Shown here: piece after piece, positions 30,801 through 42,353 of the stretch
Layout of the letters: each line of letters starts with the position of its first letter
Position numbering within the stretch: position 1 is the first letter of the stretch
Assembly: GCA_034769895.1 (NCBI GenBank)
Contig: CM068367.1
Coordinates: 688,625,048 to 688,689,047, forward strand
DNA: 64,000 nt
Direction of reading: 5' to 3'
Origin: Magicicada septendecula
Taxonomy: Eukaryota; Arthropoda; Insecta; Hemiptera; Cicadidae
Notes under the pieces: generated by a model
Told to the model about the DNA's origin: nothing
Database searches by the model: none
Seen by the model: the letters and a program-made list of their open reading frames with translations, nothing else
Program-made: the position numbers and the translations under genes

Positions 30801-33303
30801 ACACATTGCGGTAACCTTATATTTCGACCTCGGTTAGCGTGTAGGACCCGTTGTTAAATGCACGGCCTCTAAGATACTGTCAGCAACAAACGCTAATAAC
30901 GTCTAGACAGCTACAAAAATCTGCCGTCTGCTCGTTTTTTAATGTGTGGTTTAGTTCATTTTATTGCCTTTGTTATGGCATAGCAATATTTTTTGGGCGG
31001 CGGACAGACTCGTAAACTGGAACAGACAGGTGCCGTGACACGGCTACACAACTGATAACCTACAACTGTTTGGGAAACATATTTACTCTTACACATAACT
31101 TAAGTATCATAAATTGTCACAGTGCATTGGCTTTGTGAATAATATGTGCATTCCAATCATTTAAATTTCAGTCTATTGTGAAAGTAATTTGTATTTTTTT
31201 TTTTTATACAGAGGTGAAATTACTTTCGCACTTTTTGTGTAGTTTTGTCCCCTCTTAACTCCACTACATCTGTGTTTCTGTTACTATTCCTCCACTTATT
31301 TGTAACTTTCGGTAGTTTTACAGCTTTGTCTTCTCTTTGGAATCCTCACATCCATTGTTCGCAGGTGAAGACAGGCCTACAGACATGGACTTGATAGTGT
31401 AAAAGAAATAAAAGTAAATTAACTTACTGATAACATTTGAGTTGCTCTTTTGAAATTATCTTAGATGAAGGATTATTTTAATTTTTTATAAACAGTAACT
31501 CAATTTAATTTGTAGACGCTATAGAAGATAAACTGTAATACTACGCAGTCCACCTCGTGACCGTTACCTATCTGCCATATTAATTTGGGCTCGGATGATG
31601 CATCATCTTTTACTAAATTGATACTGACCTTTGACTGTGATATTGATGTTTGACAATAAATGACTATACATTCGTGATTCCAAAAAACTCCTTGTTTAGG
31701 CTTAAACTCCTCATTTCACGTATTTCCGAAACTTTTAGATTTATTCGTTTCTTTTTCATTATCTAATTTACGTCATATACAGTGTATCCTTATCAGAAAT
31801 ACATTTTGAGTGTTTTTCTTCACTTCGACGTCACGAAATTATTTCTTACTTTTTTACACTATAATTTACTTTTTCCATAAAACACAGAAATTTACACCAT
31901 ATGAGTATGTGTGAGTGTCAAAAGAATTAATTTCTAACGCTTAATATGTCAATAGTCAAATTTCAGAAAACCATTTTCCACACGATGGACGCGATCAAAG
32001 TCCCTGTCGTGTTGGATGATCCTGGAAATAGATCAATTAGTTTGAGTTTCAATTAGTTTTTTTGTTTTACCATTCTTCGTATAGATTTGAGTATTTTAGT
32101 GACCACGTGCATGTTATATTACTCTATTGAAGTTATTAACTAATTATTATTCAAATTATTAATCATGAAATATGGTTAGTAACTTCGTCTACGTGTTTAC
32201 ATGTATTTGCTAGCATAACGAACGCGTAACAAATAGGGGCCCAGTACAGCTTGTGACTCGCTAGAAGTCTTGTCAAGGCTAAACAGAAACCTTAAATCAA
32301 ACGAAAATCGATGTGACTTCTTACAGGAAAATAGATTTAACCTAATTGCTTTCAATGGAAAACAAATTTTTGGGCAGGAATAAATTCAAAGTCTGGTGAG
32401 ACCTGTCAGTTAAGGGTAGTGGCAGTTTTTGTTAAGAATTGAAACCGATAGCAACATGAGTTGTTTGGAAGGAAACTATTAGTGTGTGTTAATATGTTTT
32501 CAGACTGTTTAACGTATTCATTATTTATTGTTAACATGTTATCTTATATTGCAAATGGCTGTGAGGTTTATTCAAGTAAACGTTTTGCAGACGTCAAAAC
32601 AAAAGTTCGATTTTACTCCTGCATTACCAGTGGCTATACCACTGGATACCACTTGTAGGCTATATAATGTGAAAGGTGATTTAATTAACCGTACGTCTAC
32701 ATATAGAATCATCATACAATTTAGTACATAGCGAGTTCTGTCGCTTTTAATATATTTAATAGTTTTATAAAATAAAACTGGACTTAATCTGAACCACTAA
32801 TTTTCTCCACATTTCTCGACGGATCAAATTTTCTATTCAACCGGCTCGAACGAGTTAACGCACAGTCTTATCCGTTCAAGTTGAAGATGACGGTTGGTCC
32901 CCGACTGAAACGTGCTTAGGAAAAATAAATAGTGTTGTAGATTACACAGAGTTTTTAATATCGAAGGTGAAATGAAGATACCACAATATCAACCACTGCT
33001 GCATCTGTAGACTTTCATTTAGTTCTTTCAGCTAATTAACTCCAGTTCTCCTTTACTGAGTTACCTACCACTGTAATTATTTTATTTCTGTGAACATGAT
33101 TCCGCGAGTTCCTACGTATTTCGGTGACTGTATTTTTTCTTTTGGAATTCGTACTGAGGCTTCTAGACTGCCACACTACCCGTATGTCGTCAGCACATTT
33201 CTGACAGTCTGCAAATTTTGCTCACTAGGTACCATAAGAGGACGAGCAACCAAATAAACAGAGTTCTTTCAAACTCTAGAGGGGATTCCTCAGTTTAGAT
33301 ATA
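27815..33303. other. Non-coding, no gene recognised
   Basis: Three TAGGCCTA octamers (27917, 29626, 30075). Short open frames have no recognisable content. This is the left flank of the Tigger element. Confidence 0.35.
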
Positions 33304-33320
33304 CAGTGGAACTTGGTTAT
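33304..33320 (+). repeat. Left terminal inverted repeat of Tigger element
   Basis: 17 bases starting CAGT, a perfect inverted match to 35165-35181, preceded by TA. Confidence 0.95.
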
Positions 33321-33601
33321 TACGGCCTCGGCTGTTACGTCAACTCGGGTGTAGCGTTATTTTGTCATAAGTCCGGTCAAACTGATATCTTTAACATTAT
33401 AAAAATTCCCGGTTTTAACGTCACTAAATATTGTACTACTCTGTTATAGCGTCAAAAATTTCTCAGATATTTTACTCTAAATTTCATATAAACGTATATA
33501 TGTGCGCGCGCTACGCCCATGGCTACAGACATACATTGTATGCAAGCGATAAGCACTGTAACAGGACCGCCGGCGCCAGCGCCAGATGGAGAAAAAATTA
33601 A

Positions 33602-34921
33602 AAAATTAGGAAATGCGAACATGGTGATGTGGATGCAGCATTATTGAAATTGTTCAAACAGTGTCGATGTTCAGATATTCCTGTGAGTGGACCAATTCTG
33701 AAAGAGAAAGCTACAGAATTCGGAAAATTGTTTGGTATTGATTTTACGTGCTCCAACGGATGGCTAGATCGATTTAAGGCCCGACACTCGATTTCTTTTG
33801 CAAAAATTTGTGGTGAGGCAAAATGCGTAGATCTGAACGTTACAGGCGATTGGGTGCGTAACACTTGGCCACAGAGTAGACGATCATATAAAGATGAAGA
33901 CATCTTTAATGGAGATGAAGATTTATAATTTTTTATAAATTAACTCCAGATAAGACTTTCAAATTTAAAAATGAAAAGTGCGTTGGTGGGAAGCTCTCAA
34001 ACAAAGAGTTACAGTTTTCGTTTGTGCGAACATGACGGGAACCGAAAAAAGGAAACTTTTAGTTATCGGGAAAAATTTTCATCCTAGATGTTTTAAAAAC
34101 ATCAAAAAACTTCCTGTAAGTTACACTGCCAACAAAAAAGCGTGGATGACTTCTAGTATTTTTGAAGATGAACTAAGAAAGTGGGATAAAGAACTGCAAT
34201 CGAAAAACAGGAAAATTCTACTTCTAGTTGACAACTGTGCAGCCCATCCAAAGTTAAATTTGACAAACATTAATCTGGTCTTCTTACCGGCCAACTGTAC
34301 GAGTGTCCTGCAACCTATGGACCAACGCGTCATTAGAAGCCTAAAGTGTCACTACCGCAAGCAACATTAAAAAAAAAAATTATTTTCTGTATGGACACAG
34401 CGCAACCTGCCACAATTTCACTCTTAGATGCAATACAATTCCTAGACGACTCTTGGAAGAGTGTAACACAGAAGACGATAGCAAAATGCTTTAGTAAAGC
34501 AGAACTCGTACATGAAAATTTACCCGATGATGACGAAGACGACGACTTGCCGCTCTCGGAGTGGATTAAGAAATTCGACGTAAATGAATTTGGAAATGAA
34601 CTTGATTCCTATGCATCAGTGGATGACCAAGTAGAAACATTCCAAGTGTTGAGTGACGCAGAAATTATCGCGGAAGTAAAAAACATAGAAGCAGAAGAAA
34701 ATGTTGAAGAAGATGTTGAGCAAGAGGAGGATGCCGACATCGTTTGTCCGACAGTACAGGAAGCAATGAGAGCCGCCGAAACTCTTTCACGATTTTACTG
34801 CTTTAGAGAGACGTCTGACGACACGTTCAATGCAGCGCAGCATCTCCACAGCACAATAGAATGAATTTATTTTTCAGAAAGGAGCGTTCAAAAGAAAATT
34901 ACGGATTACTTTCGACAGTAA
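33602..34921 (+). pseudogene. Tigger-type (DDE_1/CENP-B-like) transposase, disrupted
   Basis: The protein starts recognisably at KIRKCEHGD (33602) with a CENP-B-type second helix-turn-helix (to about 33860: KEKATEFGKLFG, NGWLDRFKARH). The catalytic core follows: first Asp in FNGDE (33914-33916), second in LLLVDNCAAH (34230-34232), third in LQPMDQ (34320-34322), about 30 codons after the second, normal for Tigger. Residues after the core are acidic (DDDEDDD). Lesions: damage with stops just after the first Asp (33920-33930); one base lost near 33990; one base lost before the A-run at 34368; an in-frame TGA at 34862. Reading on in frame gives QKKITDYFRQ and a natural stop at 34919-34921. The first (psq-type) HTH expected at the N-terminus is not found, and TAA lies at 33599. 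The usually small residue after DQ is Arg (DQR). Confidence 0.88.
34889..34918 (+). other. PIP-box (PCNA-binding) motif beyond a premature stop
   Basis: In the transposase frame, nine codons after the TGA at 34862, the sequence reads QKKITDYFRQ and then TAA. QxxIxxYF fits the PCNA-interacting consensus. The pogo family is known to have a PCNA-binding C-terminus. Confidence 0.7.
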
Positions 34922-35164
34922 GCCTAAATGTAAGTTACATGTACTGTCTTTTTGATCTTTTAAAATATTCTTCATGCTGTTTGTATAAATGAAATGCAGT
35001 TTGTAAACTTTAGAATAAATATCACGAATAATGTTAATAATGCAAAGATCTTCTTTTTTATTTCTCCTTCCTTACTAGTGATTAAAAAGGGTCTTTTATA
35101 ACGACTCTTTTATAACGTCACTCGGACATAACGTCATTATGTTTTTGGTCCCTTCAATGACGTT

Positions 35165-35181
35165 ATAACCAAGTTCCACTG
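35165..35181 (-). repeat. Right terminal inverted repeat of Tigger element
   Basis: The exact reverse complement of 33304-33320, followed by TA. Confidence 0.95.
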
Positions 35182-36304
35182 TATTTAGTTAATGACCTGA
35201 ATAAGTAAAGATCAATTACACAATCACAGGCTGTCGTTCTGTGTTATTAAAAAAAAAGAAACAAAAAACTATTCACAAACTTCATTTTCTATTGTATTTT
35301 CATAATTAATAACGACATGCTACAATCTGTAGCGTTTACAGAGACGTATGTCTGTTCAGTTTCCAGATAATAGATAGCTTACCATAAAGTCTCACGACTA
35401 AAGTTACCAGTAACAACATTGACTTGTATGTAACGCACAGAACTTGTTAATTCATTTGCATTATATTTATTTATTGTCGTGTATAATCAGACGACGATCC
35501 GATCCTCCGAAGACACTTTAATATTACACAGGAAACTGACAGCATTGAAAAAACTTACTAAATTACAGTTGTTGATTCAAGAAAAAAAAAGATCTATAAT
35601 TTTCCCATTTCAAAAAAAAAGTTGGCTCCATTTCAGAATTTTATAGACCGCCAAAGAGACAGCTTAGAAGTCCTAGAGAGAGACGATACCAGTCTCCTTT
35701 TGAGGAAAGAGAATGGAATAAAGAGAAGGAGATGTTGACAATTTCGATGTGTACAGTGAACCGTCAGTAATAACACATTTTCTAGCAAGAAAACAAATTT
35801 CTGTATGACTTATTTTACATAGTTGCTTTCAAAAGCAGCTACTTTTTACTTCTAAGACACCCAGTCTCTGATGGTAATGTTCGGTAAATCAAGATTTATA
35901 ACAGTAGTGCGGTTTAAAAAAGAACTGTGTCAGACAGCGACCCGGCTTCTGCACACTGTAGAGCGTCTGCCATTCAGAACCCTGAACACATGGATATTTT
36001 GTTAAGTTTGCTCTGTCTACACTGTCACAAGAAATGTTACACTGTTGTTATCCGCTGTCTGCAAATAATGTACAAAACGTGAACAATTTACATATTTAAG
36101 ACCGACGCACGTAGTCACTATGTACGTACTGCTTCTGGCACTAGCACGTGCATGTAGCGAGCACTTAATGCTTTTGCATACAGTAATACCATTAAAATTA
36201 CTGCAATTTTAAATTTTATACAGTTGGCAGCAGCATGCAGACAGTTATTTCACTTACTAAGGCAGGGAAGCGAGAATAATCGCATTATATGTGTTTATGA
36301 ATGC

Positions 36305-36305
<1 letters not shown>
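35182..36305. other. Non-coding, no gene recognised
   Basis: AT-rich right flank of the Tigger element, with poly-A stretches and nothing else identified. Confidence 0.35.

Positions 36306-36335
<30 letters not shown>
36306..36335 (+). repeat. (GT)n microsatellite
   Basis: 30 bases of GT repeat. Confidence 0.95.
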
Positions 36336-36338
<3 letters not shown>

Positions 36339-36894
36339 CGTGCGCGGAGACAGTCACAGCAGCTGTTGCCAGCTTCAGTATCAATAAAACTTGATTTACA
36401 GCTAAAGTCCTTGTGCGTTCTCTAATTATGTTTCAAATATAACCGGCTAACCTCTGGTGCGTTTTAACATCTCGCCATATTGTGTGTCCAAAATATGACA
36501 AGGACTGAAAGTTGGTGCATATTTTCGGTTATATATGCATTTCACCGTTTCGCTTCAGTAGCAGAGCTATAAATTTCGAACGCAGAAGTTTATTTTGGTT
36601 GTGCTGAACGCGTTCATTTTTCGGCCACGTATAACTTCAAAAAAGGGGTCGAAGCACTTAAGTTAATTAGAAGCAAATTGGTACATTAATTTCATAGTTG
36701 CGGCTAATGATTTACACAAGCAGCGGCGGCATAAAATTAATTTAAGGTCGATGTTATTAAACAGCTTTGAATATAAGGCCACAGATGCTGAGCGTCATAA
36801 AATGAAGGTGATGGGTTATACCTGACTGACGTAACAGAATTAAACAATAACTGTACCTGTTGCCGTTACCACAGCCATTAAACCTTCGCCAACT
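36336..36894. other. Non-coding, no gene recognised
   Basis: No repeat or coding signal was identified. Confidence 0.3.
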
Positions 36895-37290
36895 GTGAAT
36901 ACTACAGTTACAATTAACCGTGAAGAGACGACGACGACGACGACATCGGTGACAATGTTGGTACTGATGGTGATGATGATGGTGACAACGTTTAGCGTGA
37001 AGACTGGGATAATGATGCCAACTATAAAGCTGCCGATGACGACGACAACGATCATGATTATATTGGTGTTGATAAAGGTGAAGATTCTGACGAAGATAAT
37101 GTTGATGCCAACTACGAAGATGCTGATGACCACTCAAATGAAAAATGATGAAGATACGGACGACTACGACGGTCATTATGATTACGGTAAAGCCGAGATA
37201 ATGACGCGATATGATAAACTGATAATCGTGATGACGACTACGATGACGATGGTTACCATGGCGACAGTAATAATAACCCAAAAATATCAA
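36895..37290 (+). repeat. Degenerate GAY/ATG-rich minisatellite
   Basis: Dense, irregular GATGAC/ATGATG/ACGACG units over about 400 bases. This composition leaves long frames open on both strands (Met/Thr-rich on plus, His/Arg- or Ile/Val-rich on minus), so I read it as cryptic simple sequence and not a gene. Confidence 0.75.
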
Positions 37291-37434
37291 GAACCATTAA
37301 AATCAAAAACGTAAAAGGAATAATATGCATTTCTCTTTTTGTTCCTTCACTAAAATTTTTGTAAAATAGTTAATATTAATCTTCGTGGTACATGATTAAG
37401 CATTAAACTCCATTTATTATACTGAAATCAAATC

Positions 37435-38110
37435 ATTGTATATTGAATATAGGCACTGCAAAGAATTAGTATCTCTGAAAGCATCTTTGCAGATAATGAA
37501 CTTTTTAGTGAACGGATCTAAAAATCAAGCGTTGACAGATGATGGAATGAAAATTAATAAATCAGAAACAAAAGTCACCATAGTGTCAAAAGAAGAGAAT
37601 TCAAATAAGTATAGAAGTACTACAGACAGACCATGCACCGTTTGGGGATTACTGGGAAGAAAACAAGAGACTGAATTGAAAGATAGAAACAGATTAGATA
37701 AGGCAAAATCTATTATGCGGTGACCTTGTATACAAGAAGGTATCAACAAATATAACAAAAAATTGTAAGTCTGTAAAGGAACGTATATACGTATATTTAT
37801 TGGGTCATATTACGGATTACCAAGTAAGATAAAAATAAGCTTGTAGTGGAAATGAAGTATCGAAAAAGAGCAGTAGGAGTTACTAAAAAAAAAAAATAGG
37901 ATAAGAAATGGTCGAATGAGAAAAGTACTAAACATAGAACCTCTAAAAGAACTTATCGATTAAAGATGACTTGGTGGCGGAATTCTCTATAAGGAATTAA
38001 CGGAACAGTACAGGGTAAAGGATTTGAGAAGCAAGAACCAAGGGAGAAAAACGAGAAGAGGCTGGAGGAGAAATGAGACAATGACTGATTGTAAAGAAGA
38101 AAGAAGTATT
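37435..38110 (+). pseudogene. LINE relic (RT palm to C-terminal tail), heavily decayed
   Basis: Pieces in different frames follow the usual order of a LINE 3' half. LFADN (37488-37500; palm box with the second Asp lost) overlaps MNFLVNGSKNQAL in another frame. GMKINKSETKVTIVSKEEN (about 37542-37600) corresponds to the segment after the palm. Then come RNGRMRKVLNIEPLKELID (about 37905-37962), a WWRN motif, and a basic tail near 38040-38075. There are many stops and frameshifts. It is a different copy or family from the LINE at the window start. Confidence 0.6.
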
Positions 38111-38830
38111 ATGGTTGGATGCAAAGGAGCTTGCGCAGAATACCAAGAACTGGAACGCGTTCATAAAAATAAAAACATTAGTTTAAGTAGCTTAGTACTG
38201 GTAATGATCCCACGTACAGATTCAGCCACCCGAATGTAAACAAAATCCTCAACTGTGTTATCTATCCAGCGCGTGTTTTCACATGTACGGAAAGTAATTA
38301 CTAAATTTTATCTCATAGAACTGGAGTCGGATAAGCAAAAAATTACAAAATTTGTATTAGGTTTTCTAAAATGTTTGGTTATTTTTCTTGACGCCTTATT
38401 CAAATACTGCAATTGGAATTCACTTTTATTTCAGATGCATTCATCAGAACCTATGGGGATCAGGGTTTCACGATTAGTATTCTGCCAACTTCTGTCCTGT
38501 AGGATGTGAAATTTCTTCGATTGTTTGCTTACGAAATATATAATACAGTACTTAAAAATAAATGACCACTAAATCATCAAAAGTATTATCATTTTCAAAC
38601 TTGAGCATTTCACGGTTTTAGAAGACCCTGCCTAAGGCAATTACCTTCGTAATTAAAATTTACTTCTGACCGAAGAGAAGCTGATTATCTGATAATGTTG
38701 TAGGAATATCCTACGCATCAGACGAAAGTACTCATGCTGCATGTTTTTATTAGTAGTATCATTCAGCACAGTAAAAGATTAGTTCAGCCTACACAATGCA
38801 GCCATCTAAGATATTTACGTAGGTACTGTC
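38111..38830. other. Non-coding, no gene recognised
   Basis: Left flank of the Harbinger element. TAA at 38831-38833 is the target duplication. Confidence 0.35.
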
Positions 38831-38833
38831 TAA

Positions 38834-38858
38834 AGCCCATACTATACGGACCGAAAAA
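38834..38858 (+). repeat. Left terminal inverted repeat of Harbinger element
   Basis: 25 bases matching the right end inverted, with two differences. Preceded by TAA. Confidence 0.92.
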
Positions 38859-39162
38859 CCGCGACCGAATGTCGCCGGCAGAAAAGCGTGGCTATTAGAA
38901 CCCATGTTACCTTATGGCGCATACTATACGAACAGAAATTTCCGCAGCGACATACGCGTTAACAAGCGGAGAGGCGGAATATACGCCAAGCGATGCGCTA
39001 ATTCGGCGAGCTGAAATTCCGCGTGTCTGACTATACGGGCAGAAACAGCGCGCCAGGGGGCTTTGGGTTGAACCACGTGTCAAAACAATAACAACAAGTG
39101 GATGATTTTGATTGCTGTGTCTAGCTGGTTTGTAGTGTATTCTGCGTTTTAGTTTTGGGTTT

Positions 39163-41363
39163 ATGAATATGTTCGATACAGAAAAGTTTATTGTGGAAAT
39201 AGAGCAACGTCCAGCTCTTTACGATGTCAGCTGTAAGGAGTATAGCAATAAAAATATAAAGGCAAAGTGTTGGGTTGACGAGGCAATGGAGGAAGACTGG
39301 GCTAACCTTTCAACGGAGTTGAAAGATTCAAAAGGTAAGCAAAGGCTACTCTGTTTTCTTAATCGACCTGCGTACAATATACAATTTTTAATTTTCAAAT
39401 AGTTTTAATTTTTTCACATTTCTTTTGAAATTACATTATTTCAGTATTTGAAACATAACAAGTTTTATGTTTAGGTTTATACCCAGAATGCTTATGCATA
39501 GTTTACTTGCCAAGGCAGTGCACCAGGCCCGTTGAAATAAGCAGAAAACATATCGAATTTCAATTCCACTTGAACGTCCGCCTACAACAACTTGATCTGA
39601 CAAGGTTTCCAATTCACAATTCAGCGTGTCTTCAAAAATATAACCGTCCCTTTTCTTTACAAAATTATGCAACACACAGCATCTCTGTACTATAGTAGTC
39701 GCAAAATCAATGTCAACCAAAATACAGGAATGTAAGACGCGCCATTTATTACTTAGGATTCCAAACGAACACTCCACGACCCTTCTTGCCCTGCAGTGTC
39801 GGTAATTGTATATTATTTTCTCAGCAGTTAGGTTTTTGTTAGGGTAGGGACGCATAACTTGTCTAGTTAGTCCAAAGGCCTCGTCTCCCAACAGAACCAG
39901 GGGGAGTGCATTGGTAGTTTCTGAGGTTGCATTCTGAGGTAACGGCAATGGTCGGTCTTCAGGTATTTCAAGAGTATCATTTTTGACCCTTTGATAAAAA
40001 ATCGAGTTCTTGAAAATACTAGAATCCCCTTCACGTCCAAATGCGCCAACGTCAATCGCAGTAAAGTTGAACTTAGCATCACTGACAGCTAGTAACACAA
40101 GCGAAAAAACTTCTTGTAGTTGTAGCATTGTGATCCAGAGTTTGGTGGACAATTCAGCCTGATATGCTTGCCATCGATTGCACCAATGCAGTTAGGGTAG
40201 TTAGTCAAACTCTCAAAGTCTTTGGTTATCTGTAATCACATATCCTTAGTTGGCGGTGGCATTCTTTAGGTTGTAGTTCTTCCCAAATTGTTTCACAAGT
40301 TTCTTTTACTATTACACGTACTGTTTTCCTAGAGACGTGGAAATCGTACTCCAAATCCCCAAATGTCATCCCTGACGCCAAATACCTATAACAAATTACC
40401 ACAATATGTAGTGAAATATAACAACTAACAACTAAATTGTTTATTTACATTTCTTGTAAAAAGGATGTACTTTGATTATAAACGGAGAAAAACTAATTAC
40501 ATTTCATAAAGTACAAATGTGTGACAAAACCTCTTTCATAAAAAAACCTCTTGTGCCCTTTGAAACGAAGATATTTAATTGTATATAGGGATACGAAACA
40601 CGTAAAGCAGTCCATTTATACAGTTGTTTATTTTCAGCTAAAGAATTGATGAAAAAATGGAAAGCAATTCGGGACAAATTCGTTAAGGAATATAAAAATG
40701 AAAAGAAATGCGAAACTGGAGTACCAGCAAGTAAAAAGAAGAAGTATGCTTATTATGATCAGCTAACTTTTCTCATACCACATGTTAAAGGGAATACACG
40801 TACAAGCACCAATATACCCGCTGAAGATGTACCAGAGGAAGGCTTAGACGAAACTCACGGTGAGCAATCTGCAGTAGTGGATGGAATTGTCAACATTCCA
40901 GTCGTACGACAACAATCCGCAAGTGATACCGCTGAACGGCAGAAGAGACAAACCAAAGCCAAAAGTAATCGGAATGACATTGCAAAAACTATAACATCTA
41001 CATCCAAATCTTTGACTGACATTCTAACACAGAGTATCCAGATGAGGAAAGATGAAATGACCTCTGATAAATATGGAAACAAAGCTTTTTTTATTCTCCT
41101 TTGTTCCACTAATGGACAACTTGCCTCCAAATGTCGCTATATATGCAAGAATGAAAATTTCTGAGCTGTTCCATAAACTCGCATATGAGGGTCTTGCTTC
41201 ACCCCCTTTGAACCTACCAGGACCATCGAGCAGCAGCTCCAGCACAAATCCATCTCTAACCACATCTCATTCACCATCATCCATCTCATCACCACAAACT
41301 CCACAGCAAGAATTTAATGTGGAGGACAGCGAGTTCAACTTATCTTCTTATTTACAACTTTAA
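39163..41363 (+). pseudogene. Harbinger MADF-BESS DNA-binding protein, two exons, one frameshift
   Basis: Exon 1 (39163-39334) encodes the first part of a MADF (Myb/SANT-like) domain: FIVEIEQRPALYDV, EYSNKN, CWVDEAM. A donor AAAAG|GTAAGC follows. The acceptor TTTTCAG|CT at 40637/40638 restores a GCT codon, and exon 2 continues with the second half of MADF (LMKKWKAIRDKFVKEY, YAYYDQLTFLIPHV). A polar linker leads to a BESS-like motif at about 41073-41170 (FVPLMDNLPPNVAIYARMK), then a Ser/Pro-rich end and stop at 41361-41363. About 299 residues. A one-base length change in the T-run near 41087-41093 splits the BESS motif. MADF-BESS proteins in Harbinger elements are thought to bind element ends and help nuclear import of the transposase. 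The 1,303-base intron holds the catalytic transposase exon on the other strand. Confidence 0.85.
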
Positions 41364-42200
41364 AGTAAATCATACTGTGCATTTTGAACAATCAATGAAA
41401 TATTTCTTGTAATGAGTTTACCTTAACATTCAGATCTCACTGAATTTCAATGTAACTTTCTGGGTTTATAATAAAATATTGGTAATCATTCATAACCTTA
41501 CAATTCATTTCATCCTAACTACAAGTGGTTGAAATATTAGACAACTAGATGAAATTGAACACATAAAAAAATATAGGGCTTAATAGTTGAATGTCTTATT
41601 ATAATTATAAATCTGTTCAATAAATAATTCATATCTTATATAGAAATTGGGTAATTTATTATTATTATTTGGTACATTTTGGGTAGATGTTTCAAATGTT
41701 TACAATCTGGCCAGTAGCATATTAACAGAAATCTTAGATCAAGCAAAAACCAATATAGGAGTTATTATTGCAATATCGCAATTCACAATAAGATTGCAAC
41801 CGTTCACAGGTTCAACATTGCAAACTTTTTTTACTACATTTTTTATAATATAATAGTAGTGTCGAGCCCAAATTTGTGGCAAAAATTACCTCAAGGTTAT
41901 GACGAGCCTTTCAGCAACTTCTGTGCTCCTTTTCATATTTGTGTTCTGTTTCGTCAATTTATCACAAATCAAAAAGATCAGTTCATCAAAGGAACTTACA
42001 GACATCCTGTAGTACTGGAAAAACTTATCTGGGTATTTCCTATGATCACTAAACACAATGTGGAACTGCCCAGTAGTCAACCGATTTGCTAACAGTGGGT
42101 GGGTTGACCAACGCCTTTCCCGCTCGTCGCTAAACATCACATCATGCAGACAACTCAGCAAATGCAATGCACCGACACAAACAATCTCTGACTCATCCAT
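39492..42200 (-). pseudogene. Harbinger (HARBI1-like) DDE transposase, two exons, several lesions
   Basis: Exon 1 runs from the ATG at 42200 to 41890: MDESE, then RRWSTHPLLANR and FQYYRMSVSSFDEL, the typical HARBI1 N-terminus. The donor G|GTAATT at 41889 and acceptor TTATAG|G at 40385 join LVITLR to YLASGMTFGDLEYDF. Exon 2 (40385-39492) has the catalytic core: first Asp in GAIDGKH (40173-40175), second in LLGDEAFGL (39883-39885), Glu in RRVVECSFGIL (39772-39774), 37 codons after the second Asp. About 400 residues. Lesions: one base lost near 40264; TGA in place of a probable Trp codon (40236-40238); one base lost in the A-run 40104-40109 (T on the coding strand); two bases lost near 39551. 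Restoring frame gives the end ALPWQVNYA and a stop at 39492. All three catalytic acidic residues remain. Its 1,504-base intron contains MADF exon 2. Confidence 0.9.
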
Positions 42201-42353
42201 TTTGATACCGACTTTTAAACAAAATGTCACCACCAAGCGTTCCGTCTGCCTAAAAAACGCTCGTATAGTTTGACACGCCGAAATTCGGCACTGATTAGGC
42301 GCCGAAAAAATCTGCTCGTATAGTCACGTCAAAGTCGACCGGGAAGAATCGAC

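Larger units (their letters stand above)
33304..35181 (+). mobile_element. pogo/Tigger-type DNA transposon, complete, 1,878 bp
   Basis: It is bounded by perfect 17-bp inverted repeats, CAGTGGAACTTGGTTAT (33304-33320) and its reverse complement (35165-35181). TA lies immediately outside both ends (33302-33303 and 35182-35183), the target duplication expected for the Tc1/mariner/pogo superfamily. Both subterminal regions carry an octamer of the form TWRCGTCA three times. The interior encodes a CENP-B/Tigger-like transposase with several lesions. Confidence 0.95.
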
